From the NCBI GenBank assembly GCA_011390075.1, contig JAABTA010000022.1:1-8559 (forward strand): a DNA stretch of 8,559 nt. Reading direction: 5' to 3'. The translations under genes and the position numbers were made by a program. This stretch comes from Helicobacteraceae bacterium. Lineage in GTDB: Bacteria; Campylobacterota; Campylobacteria; Campylobacterales; SZUA-545. The notes beneath the pieces are model-generated. The model worked only from the letters and a program-made list of their open reading frames with translations. It had not been told where the DNA came from and ran no database searches. Positions 1-5,489 of this stretch are shown here, in pieces (position 1 is the stretch's first letter; each line of letters begins with the position of its first letter).

Positions 1-1157
1 CACTGGAGAAGACTATCATTTTTGCTGAAATAGCCCCCCTCTTCTTCAAAATAGTCACAGATACAGTGCTCTTTTGTGTTAAAATCAGAGACACTACTGT
101 ATTGTGTGAAGTATTTAAAAAAAGTTTTATTCGCACTTTTAAGTCTATATCCCTCTAGAACCACAATGATGTCAGTAGAGAGGTCTAGGATTCTTTTATA
201 AAAGTTTGCTTGGCGGGTGATGTTGCTATTGTGTCTGTAGGAGACATATCCATAGATCCCTAAAAGCGTGACTACAAAAAGAACTAGCAGAGCTATATTG
301 TTTTTTATATCAGCTACCTTGCTTAGGTCTATAGTGTCTAGATCTTTTGAGATAATAAAATGCCCCATCGGATTACCTACAGTATCATCAATCTTGAAGT
401 ATGTATAAATTCTGCCATCTTTTTGTAGATAGTCATCAATCTGTATAAAGGGCTCTACACCGTAGCGCTCTAGCGTTTCCATGAGGTGCTCTGCTGGTTC
501 TAGAAGAGCCACATAGTAATCATCAACAAAGATCTGAGAAAAAGGAAATATTATCTGCTCTTTATAGGACTTGTCAGCTAGTACAATAAGGTCATAACCA
601 TTTTTCTTAAGAGTTTTCGCAATAGAGCTAAAGTGACTGACTACCTCTACATGACCTAGGTATAGCTCTTTCTCAAATACTGGAATCATTGATTTAAAGG
701 TCATATCAAACATGCCTACACTAATAGTAGAGATTTTTCTTGGATTTTGAACCATATCGGCAACATCAAGTCTAATATCCACTAAAGAGTCACCCTGTTT
801 TTTTGTCCAGCTTCTTTGGACATTGACCCCATGTTTATCAATAAGCTGAATCCAGATGTTTTTGTAGTCTGTTGTCTCTTTGAGCTGGGAAGAGATGCTT
901 TGTAGGTTCAGATCTTCTCTTCTTTTTTTTAGAACTTCTGTAACTTTTTCGGAAGTTGCTATTAAAGAGGCGATCATATCTGTATTAGACTGTTTGTCTT
1001 CAATCATTTGCACAAGGAGTTTTTTGGACTCTTGGGCGAGGTCTTTAAAAATAGTATCTTTTGTATCTTCAACAATAAACTGAGTAGTTCTCTCTGCCAA
1101 AAAAAGGAAAAGAAAAGTAGAGACGATAATGAGAAAAATATTAATATACTTTTTCAC
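1..1157 (-). CDS. Membrane-bound Cache/PAS sensor protein, C-terminus cut by the window edge
   Basis: This is an open frame of 385 codons with no stop, running off the left edge. I chose a GTG start because AAAAGG lies 7 bases upstream of it and no nearby in-frame ATG exists. The N-terminus has a membrane segment (about residues 4-20), then about 265 probably periplasmic residues that look like a double-Cache ligand-binding domain. A second membrane segment follows (about 288-307), and from about residue 320 a cytoplasmic PAS-like segment with a Cys-Ile-Cys-Asp-Tyr-Phe-Glu-Glu-Glu block of the type I associate with Campylobacterota sensors. The output domain is missing, so histidine kinase, diguanylate cyclase or another output cannot be told apart. 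It lies on the same strand as the nifQ-ferredoxin operon but behind a terminator, so a role in nitrogen fixation is not shown. The domain assignment is by eye. Confidence 0.8.
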   Translation of the reverse strand, partial: MKKYINIFLIIVSTFLFLFLAERTTQFIVEDTKDTIFKDLAQESKKLLVQMIEDKQSNTDMIASLIATSEKVTEVLKKRREDLNLQSISSQLKETTDYKNIWIQLIDKHGVNVQRSWTKKQGDSLVDIRLDVADMVQNPRKISTISVGMFDMTFKSMIPVFEKELYLGHVEVVSHFSSIAKTLKKNGYDLIVLADKSYKEQIIFPFSQIFVDDYYVALLEPAEHLMETLERYGVEPFIQIDDYLQKDGRIYTYFKIDDTVGNPMGHFIISKDLDTIDLSKVADIKNNIALLVLFVVTLLGIYGYVSYRHNSNITRQANFYKRILDLSTDIIVVLEGYRLKSANKTFFKYFTQYSSVSDFNTKEHCICDYFEEEGGYFSKNDSLLQ

Positions 1158-1188
1158 AATGCAACCTTTTGAAAATTGTATCAAAAAT

Positions 1189-1194
1189 ATTATA
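1189..1194 (-). promoter_or_regulatory. Possible -10 box for the sensor gene
   Basis: A perfect TATAAT reads leftward in a T-rich stretch, 31 bases before the GTG of the sensor gene and just past the ferredoxin terminator. No good -35 box is visible, though Campylobacterota sigma-70 promoters often lack one. A second weaker candidate, TACAAT, lies at 1175-1180. In DNA this AT-rich such matches arise by chance. Confidence 0.3.
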
Positions 1195-1201
1195 AAAATG
1201 T

Positions 1202-1222
1202 GCTAGAGTTTAAAACTCTAGC
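1202..1222 (-). terminator. Rho-independent terminator of the nifQ-ferredoxin operon, overlapping the ferredoxin stop codon
   Basis: Perfect 10-base arms (1202-1211 and 1213-1222, GCTAGAGTTT and its complement) flank a single central base. On the - strand the hairpin is followed by ACATTTTTATAATATTTTT, a T-rich tail. The top of the stem must open to form a loop of a few bases, leaving a stem of about 7-8 pairs that includes GCTAGAG. The stop codon and the last four ferredoxin codons lie inside the hairpin. Confidence 0.75.
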
Positions 1223-1584
1223 GGTTGGTTGCTCTTTCTGAGATCTTTTGCGATACTTTCTCTAAAGGGTTGTTCTTTCACACTAGGAAGCATAAGCCCT
1301 TTGACTTTGTGCTCTCTAATTTTGTACCTTCCAGTGTCATTTCCAGCTAGAAAATGGGGCTCATTTTCTAAAGTATATGCAAGATCCCAAGCAATAGCTC
1401 CCTCTGTTGGGCAAGCATCAAAGCACTTAGGAACCGAGCAATCTACACACTCAATACACTTTTCTGGTTTGACATAGGTGTATTCCCCGTTGGGTGAAAA
1501 GTCTACTCCAACAATCGCCGTTGCTGGACATTCATCTATACACGCCTCACAATTGATACATAAATCTGTAATTATAACTGCCAT
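1210..1584 (-). CDS. FdxN-like 2[4Fe-4S] ferredoxin with C-terminal extension
   Basis: This 124-residue protein has two ferredoxin cluster motifs. The first is C9-x2-C12-x2-C15-x3-C19-Pro. The second is longer: C43-x2-C46-x7-C54-x3-C58-Pro, with an extra Cys49 inside it. The longer second loop is typical of Allochromatium-type and nif-associated FdxN ferredoxins. About 65 residues follow the second motif, much more than the core fold needs; they are charged and have no cysteines. A good ribosome site (AGGAG, 6 bases before ATG) overlaps the stop of the upstream gene. The position downstream of nifQ suggests a low-potential electron donor for cofactor assembly, by analogy with Azotobacter FdxN, which supports NifB, or for nitrogenase itself. 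The ferredoxin fold is certain; the specific partner is inferred. Confidence 0.9.
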   Translation of the reverse strand: MAVIITDLCINCEACIDECPATAIVGVDFSPNGEYTYVKPEKCIECVDCSVPKCFDACPTEGAIAWDLAYTLENEPHFLAGNDTGRYKIREHKVKGLMLPSVKEQPFRESIAKDLRKSNQPLEF

Positions 1585-1593
1585 TTTTTTCTC

Positions 1594-2061
1594 CTAATAT
1601 CTCATCCAATCCTCGTGGGAATGGCCTTTTTGTTTTTTCTTCTCATCTACAATACTTTGGATATCTTTTTCGATCTCTTTTGTATTGAGAGAGCCCTTTT
1701 GTTGCGAGTAGATTTTTCCTTCAAACTCTACTAAGGTTGCTGAAGTGATGAGTTGGTTGCCCTTGTTTACTTGAAATTTCTCCCCAAACTGTCCATACTC
1801 ATCAAACACAATCTGAAACTTTCCAATCTCATCAATATGATGAAGATCTCTACCTACTATGCCATCTTTAGGAAGAATAAAGACAATTTTGAGTTTTTTA
1901 AACTTATCTAGCAAACTCTTGATTGTGTTATAAAGAGCGAGATCTATTGTTTTATCTAGAGATATTAACAGTTGAATCTCCGGAGCTAACATTCCTATAA
2001 CATCTTGTCCTCCAGCAACTTTTTCTACTCTTACTGCTGGTGCTTCTTTGCCTTGCTTCAT
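1594..2061 (-). CDS. Thiol-peroxidase/redoxin-like protein lacking all cysteines
   Basis: This 155-residue protein contains no cysteine. Its layout resembles the thiol peroxidase (Tpx)/redoxin fold: an N-terminal Gly-Lys-Glu-Ala-Pro, then a strand and SLDKTID (residues 34-40) where Tpx has its Ser-Ile-Asp-Thr-x-x-Cys motif. A second strand IVFILPKDG follows, then FDEYGQFGEKF, then a strand of ATLVEFEGKIY type. Asp40 would take the place of the peroxidatic cysteine, so peroxidase activity is unlikely. The tail is lysine-rich and ends with His-Ser-His. The start is supported by AAAGGAG 7 bases before the ATG. It lies between nifQ and the ferredoxin, 22 and 9 bases from its neighbours, so it is surely co-transcribed with them. 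Azotobacter has NifO, an unrelated ArsC-like thioredoxin-fold protein, at a similar place. The fold call is by eye; the function is unknown. Confidence 0.8.
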   Translation of the reverse strand: MKQGKEAPAVRVEKVAGGQDVIGMLAPEIQLLISLDKTIDLALYNTIKSLLDKFKKLKIVFILPKDGIVGRDLHHIDEIGKFQIVFDEYGQFGEKFQVNKGNQLITSATLVEFEGKIYSQQKGSLNTKEIEKDIQSIVDEKKKQKGHSHEDWMRY

Positions 2062-2073
2062 TCAATCTCTCCT

Positions 2074-2093
2074 TTTAGTGGCGTTACACTAAA
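2074..2093 (-). promoter_or_regulatory. Hairpin at the nifQ stop codon, next to the ribosome site of the following gene
   Basis: Seven-base arms TTTAGTG and CACTAAA flank a 6-base loop that holds the nifQ TAA stop. The 3' arm shares its AAA with the AAAGGAG ribosome site of the redoxin-like gene. Ribosomes finishing nifQ would open this stem, so it could couple the translation of the two genes. It has no T-tract, so it is not a terminator. The coupling is inferred. Confidence 0.35.
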
Positions 2094-2401
2094 GTGCATT
2101 TAAAACAACCATCTTGATCCCCGCATTCATAACAGGCAGGGGCTATCTCGCCTATTAGGTCGTAGAGATATTTTTTCCAAAGTTTCTCTTTTGGCTTTTT
2201 TGCTGCCAAGGATGGAAAGTGTTTTGTCATAAAGGCATGCATCTCTTTTCTGTTTTTAAACCCAAGGTCATAATAGAGGTGGTTCATTAAAACAGACTTT
2301 TTTGCGATGAGTCTTGCCTCATTTTCTCTACTGCTAGTATCTATTGCATATTCTGAAAGAAGAGCAAAGATCTTTTCTTCAAATAGTTGTAACTTTTCCA
2401 T
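2084..2401 (-). CDS. nifQ: Short NifQ-family molybdenum donor protein
   Basis: NifQ supplies molybdenum for FeMo-cofactor synthesis. This protein of 105 residues (ATG at 2401) carries the family core: NHLYYDLGFKNRKEMHAFM, then HFPSLAAK, then a Trp-Lys-Lys-Tyr block, ending in a cysteine cluster. It is much shorter than usual NifQ (about 170-200 residues), because the N-terminal region is missing. The cysteines are C90-x2-C93-x5-C99-x2-C102, while the family pattern is C-x4-C-x2-C-x5-C: the first cysteine is lost and one is gained at the end. The start is uncertain. ATG 2401 has no close ribosome site, and the frame could extend to a TTG at 2446, adding 15 residues with no family likeness. It is the first gene of the leftward operon, divergent from nifH. 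Confidence 0.82.
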   Translation of the reverse strand: MEKLQLFEEKIFALLSEYAIDTSSRENEARLIAKKSVLMNHLYYDLGFKNRKEMHAFMTKHFPSLAAKKPKEKLWKKYLYDLIGEIAPACYECGDQDGCFKCTLV

Positions 2402-2459
2402 ATAAATACAAGTGCATGTTTGCCTCCCGAGGAAAAGGGTGCCCAAATGACTCTACTGC

Positions 2460-2510
2460 TTACAAAAATGTAATCTTTTGTTCTTTTTTTGTATGGATTA
2501 CAAAAATGTT
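2460..2510. repeat. Two copies of a TTACA-N4-TGT element upstream of nifH
   Basis: TTACAAAAATGTAA (2460-2473) is a perfect 5-4-5 palindrome. A second copy, TTACAAAAATGTT (2498-2510), shares the first 12 bases and has one weaker arm. The copies start 38 bases apart. Their centres are about 128 and 90 bases before the start site predicted from the sigma-54 promoter, a usual distance for enhancer sites. The layout resembles sites of CRP/FNR-type dimers more than the NifA site TGT-N10-ACA, which I could not find here. They could also act on the divergent nifQ operon. Confidence 0.5.
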
Positions 2511-2519
2511 CTTTGTCAA
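2490..2519 (-). promoter_or_regulatory. Weak sigma-70-like promoter candidate for the nifQ operon
   Basis: A perfect TTGACA reads leftward at 2519-2514. With an 18-base spacer the -10 hexamer would be CATACA (2495-2490), a poor match. No clean sigma-54 -24/-12 pair was found for the nifQ direction, so the promoter of this operon is not settled. Confidence 0.2.
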
Positions 2520-2524
2520 TAATT

Positions 2525-2541
2525 TTTATAATCCTTATAAA
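2525..2541. repeat. AT-rich palindrome in the nifQ/nifH control region
   Basis: TTTATAA-TCC-TTATAAA has 7-base arms and a 3-base centre, and lies about 30 bases upstream of the -24 element of the nifH promoter. It may be a protein site or simply a bendable AT-rich segment between enhancer and promoter. AT-only arms are weak evidence. Confidence 0.3.
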
Positions 2542-2568
2542 TAGATGGTTTGTTAGAAAAAAGAGCTC

Positions 2569-2584
2569 TGGCTAAAAAGTTGCA
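2569..2584 (+). promoter_or_regulatory. Sigma-54 (RpoN) -24/-12 promoter of nifH
   Basis: TGGCTAAAAAGTTGCA matches the sigma-54 consensus TGGCAC-N5-TTGCA, with GG (2570-2571) and GC (2582-2583) exactly 10 bases apart. The predicted transcription start is near 2595, giving a leader of about 38 bases before nifH. Sigma-54 promoters need an ATP-driven enhancer-binding activator, so nifH is expected to be under NifA-like control. No activator gene lies in the window. Confidence 0.85.
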
Positions 2585-2632
2585 CTTATGACTTTTGAAT
2601 GTTTACAAACAAAAATTTCAAAAGGATAGACA

Positions 2633-3535
2633 ATGGCAGAACTTAGACAGATTGCTTTTTACGGAAAAGGTGGTATTGGTAAGTCAACAACTTCCCAAAA
2701 TACATTAGCAGCTATGGCTCATTACTATGGTCAAAAAATTATGATTGTTGGTTGTGATCCAAAAGCAGATTCAACAAGACTTATCTTGCATGAAAAAGCG
2801 CAAGACACTATTTTACAACTAGCAGCCGATGCTGGTACAGTTGAAGATATTGAATTGGATGAAGCACTCAAAGAGGGAGCTGGAATGTTCTCAAGAGATA
2901 CGGCAAATGGTTGGATTACATGTACAGAATCTGGTGGTCCTGAGCCTGGTGTTGGGTGTGCTGGTCGTGGTGTTATTACAGCGATTAACTTTTTAGAAGA
3001 AGAGGGTGCGTATACAGACGAGCTCGATTTCGTATCGTACGATGTTCTTGGTGATGTTGTTTGTGGTGGGTTTGCAATGCCTATTAGAGAGGGAAAAGCT
3101 CAAGAGATCTATATCGTTATGTCTGGTGAGATGATGGCAATGTACGCAGCTAACAATATTTCTAAAGGTATTTTAAAATATGCAAACACAGGTGGTGTAA
3201 GACTAGCTGGTCTTATCTGTAATGCAAGAATGACAGACAGAGAATATGATCTATCAAATGCTCTTGCAAAAAGACTTGGCACGCAGATGATTCACTTTGT
3301 TCCTAGAAACAATGCTGTACAACACGCAGAACTAAGAAGAATGACTGTTGTTGAATTCTCTCCAAATAATGATCAAGCAAAAGAGTACAAAGAGTTAGCA
3401 AGAAAAATTATTGCAAATGATCTAAAAGTTATTCCAACTCCACTAGAGATGGATGATCTTGAGGCACTCTTAATGGAATTTGGTCTTGACGAAGAAGTTG
3501 ATGAAGAAAATATTGGTAAATCTGCAGAGGCTTAA
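2633..3535 (+). CDS. nifH: Nitrogenase iron protein (dinitrogenase reductase)
   Basis: NifH is the homodimeric ATP-dependent electron donor to the MoFe protein. The 300-residue protein has the P-loop GKGGIGKST (residues 11-19), a Cys-Asp-Pro-Lys-Ala-Asp-Ser-Thr segment (41-48), and the two cysteines that bind the shared [4Fe-4S] cluster: C109 in GVGCAGRG and C144 in VVCGGFAMP. Arg112 corresponds to the ADP-ribosylation arginine (Arg100 of the Azotobacter/Rhodospirillum type). The C-terminus reads ELEALLMEFG-like, as in the family. Compared with Azotobacter NifH, about 9 extra residues are inserted around 84-95 (GMFSRDTANGW), before C97. AAAGGA lies 7 bases before the ATG. A sigma-54 promoter precedes it, and it heads the nifH-small gene-nifDK operon. 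Confidence 0.98.
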   Translation: MAELRQIAFYGKGGIGKSTTSQNTLAAMAHYYGQKIMIVGCDPKADSTRLILHEKAQDTILQLAADAGTVEDIELDEALKEGAGMFSRDTANGWITCTESGGPEPGVGCAGRGVITAINFLEEEGAYTDELDFVSYDVLGDVVCGGFAMPIREGKAQEIYIVMSGEMMAMYAANNISKGILKYANTGGVRLAGLICNARMTDREYDLSNALAKRLGTQMIHFVPRNNAVQHAELRRMTVVEFSPNNDQAKEYKELARKIIANDLKVIPTPLEMDDLEALLMEFGLDEEVDEENIGKSAEA

Positions 3536-3568
3536 TTCAATATATTGAGCGTCGTAGCAGATAGTGTA

Positions 3569-3594
3569 GCTTTTGAAAACCTGTTTTTCAAAGC
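3569..3594 (+). terminator. Hairpin after nifH, probable attenuator or mRNA-stabilising structure
   Basis: GCTTTTGAAAA and TTTTCAAAGC pair across the loop CCTGT, with one bulged T, and are followed by GTTTTAATAATAAAT. The short T-run makes it at best a partial terminator. Such a structure between nifH and the downstream genes would fit the usual need for more Fe protein than MoFe protein, either by attenuation or by protecting the nifH transcript 3' end. This role is inferred. Confidence 0.5.
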
Positions 3595-3631
3595 GTTTTA
3601 ATAATAAATAAAAAGAAATAAGGAGAATATT

Positions 3632-3994
3632 ATGTTTATATGTGGTTTTCATTTCCCTGCAGAAGAGGGCAACGATGTAGCATTTGATAAGGTAATTGAA
3701 AAAGTAGATGCTGAGGTAAGTGATAAAGTGAGTTCAGTCAAAGAGTTTAAATTCAAATATGGAAAGCAGTTTGAAAATGAGCTAACTTACAGCAAGAATG
3801 ATACTTTTCTTGCAAAAGCGTTATTAAACTATTTCCTATTTGAAAATGATGCAAAAGAGGAAAAATACTTTATCTATACCGACAGATATCAAATGGCAGA
3901 GATCTCTAAAAAAGTTGATACTGACGAAGAGACAGCAGAGCTATGCAAAAAGTTTGATGGTATGGATATGTTTAAAGTTACGGCAGTAATGTAA
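3632..3994 (+). CDS. Small acidic protein of unknown function between nifH and nifD
   Basis: I do not recognise this 120-residue protein. It is soluble-looking, acidic and rich in Lys, Glu, Asp and Phe/Tyr, with no signal peptide or membrane segment. It has only two cysteines (C4 near the start, C105) and so no iron-sulfur motif. Residues 58-72 look helical and hydrophobic, and a Tyr/Phe-rich strand-like segment follows (78-86). The start is well supported: AAGGAG 6 bases before ATG. It lies 96 bases after nifH and 31 bases before nifD, on the same strand, so it should be co-expressed with nitrogenase. It is not a PII-like NifI (these occupy the nifH-nifD gap in methanogens and clostridia), nor VnfG/AnfG, nor CowN as far as I can judge. 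A role in protecting or regulating nitrogenase is a guess from position only. Confidence 0.85.
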   Translation: MFICGFHFPAEEGNDVAFDKVIEKVDAEVSDKVSSVKEFKFKYGKQFENELTYSKNDTFLAKALLNYFLFENDAKEEKYFIYTDRYQMAEISKKVDTDEETAELCKKFDGMDMFKVTAVM

Positions 3995-4025
3995 GTTCTA
4001 GTCTGAACTCGTAAAGGAATACACA

Positions 4026-5480
4026 ATGACAGCAAAAACATTAGATTTACTACAAAAAGAGGCTATTGAAGAGGTACTAGAGAAGTACCCTGAAAAAGCT
4101 AAAAAGAATAGAGCAAAACACTTAGGTGTGGGCGCTCCTGAGGATGATGCTAACAAAACTTGTGGTGGCGTTAGAAGTAACAAAAAAACCATTCCTGGTG
4201 TTATGAGCCAAAGAGGCTGTGCTTATGCTGGGAGTAAAGGGGTTGTTTGGGGACCAATTAAAGATATGATTCATATCTCTCACGGCCCTGTTGGGTGTGG
4301 TCAATACTCTCGTGCCGGTAGAAGAAACTACTACATCGGTCATACAGGGGTTGACTCATTTGTAACAATGAACTTTACTACAGATTTTCAAGAGAAAGAT
4401 ATTGTTTTTGGTGGGGATAAAAAACTCTCCAAAGCGATGGAAGAGATTAACGAACTATTTCCTTTAAATAATGGTATCTCTATTCAATCTGAGTGTCCAA
4501 TTGGTCTTATTGGTGATGACATTAACGCCGTAGCGAAAATAAAAGCTAAAGAGATGGATAAGTTGATGGTCCCTGTAAACTGTGAAGGCTTTAGAGGTGT
4601 TTCACAATCTCTAGGTCACCATATTGCCAATGATGCTATTAGAGACTATGTTTTCACAGGCGAAGCCAAACATGAAGACTTTAAATCAACAGATTACGAT
4701 GTGGCAATACTTGGTGATTACAACATTGGTGGTGATGCGTGGTCTTCTAGAATTTTACTAGAAGAGATGGGGCTTAGAGTGATTGCTCAGTGGTCTGGTG
4801 ACGCAACTGTAAAGGAGATGGAACTTGCTCCAAAAGCAAAACTGAACCTTTTACACTGCTATAGATCAATGAACTACATCTCTAGACACATGGAGCAAGA
4901 GTTTGGTACCCCTTGGGAGGAGTATAACTTCTTTGGAAAAACCCAAACAATTGATTCTTTAAGAAAAATTGCGAGTCACTTTGATGACACTATTAAAGCA
5001 AATTGCGAAAAAGTGATTGAGAAGTATGCACCTATGTATGATGGTGTGATTGAAAAATACAAGCCAAGACTAGATGGGAAAAAAGTGATGATGTTTGTTG
5101 GTGGTCTAAGACCTAGACACATTATTACAGCTTTTGAAGATCTAGGAATGGAAGTTATCGGTACTGGGTATGAATTTGCCCATGATGATGACTACAAAAG
5201 AACAACAGAAGAGATCTCAAACTCAACGGTTATCTACGATGATGTCAATGAGTATGAACTTGAATCATTTGTGAAAAAGCTTAAACCAGATTTAGTAGCA
5301 AGTGGAGTCAAAGAGAAGTATGTATTCCAAAAGATGAATATGCCGTTTAGACAGGTGCACTCTTGGGATTATAGTGGGCCGTATCACGGATTTGATGGTT
5401 TCGCAATTTTTGCTAAAGATATGGATTTAGCAGTGAACTCACCGGTTTGGGGACACAGCAGTGCTCCATGGGACAAATAG
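4026..5480 (+). CDS. nifD: Nitrogenase molybdenum-iron protein alpha chain
   Basis: NifD binds the FeMo-cofactor and shares the P-cluster with NifK in the alpha2-beta2 MoFe protein. The 484-residue protein has all key residues at a constant +3 offset from Azotobacter numbering. These are P-cluster ligands C65, C91 and C157, cofactor ligands C278 (LLHCYRSMNY) and H445 (RQVHSWDYSGPYHGFDGF), and active-site neighbours R99, Q194 and H198. The constant offset means no net insertion over the core and places it with group I Mo nitrogenases, without the roughly 50-residue insertion of clostridial types. AAAGGA lies 8 bases before ATG. It follows the small gene by 31 bases and precedes nifK by 9 bases. 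Confidence 0.98.
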   Translation: MTAKTLDLLQKEAIEEVLEKYPEKAKKNRAKHLGVGAPEDDANKTCGGVRSNKKTIPGVMSQRGCAYAGSKGVVWGPIKDMIHISHGPVGCGQYSRAGRRNYYIGHTGVDSFVTMNFTTDFQEKDIVFGGDKKLSKAMEEINELFPLNNGISIQSECPIGLIGDDINAVAKIKAKEMDKLMVPVNCEGFRGVSQSLGHHIANDAIRDYVFTGEAKHEDFKSTDYDVAILGDYNIGGDAWSSRILLEEMGLRVIAQWSGDATVKEMELAPKAKLNLLHCYRSMNYISRHMEQEFGTPWEEYNFFGKTQTIDSLRKIASHFDDTIKANCEKVIEKYAPMYDGVIEKYKPRLDGKKVMMFVGGLRPRHIITAFEDLGMEVIGTGYEFAHDDDYKRTTEEISNSTVIYDDVNEYELESFVKKLKPDLVASGVKEKYVFQKMNMPFRQVHSWDYSGPYHGFDGFAIFAKDMDLAVNSPVWGHSSAPWDK

Positions 5481-5489
5481 GAGGATATC

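Noticed and set aside
880..1083. + strand open frame of 67 codons
   Set aside because: It lies wholly opposite the well-supported sensor gene and shows no features of its own.
1229..1477. + strand open frame of 82 codons opposite the ferredoxin
   Set aside because: It is a shadow of the ferredoxin gene; the cysteine motifs are on the - strand.
2414..2428. Possible leftward sigma-54 promoter for nifQ (GG-N10-GC with GGGAGG and ATGCA)
   Set aside because: The -24 part is poor and the predicted start would fall on the nifQ ATG itself, so GGGAGG is better read as a ribosome site.
2490..2502. TGT and ACA triplets facing each other, like a NifA enhancer site
   Set aside because: The spacing is 7 bases, not the 10 of the NifA site, and no other pair in the region has the right spacing.
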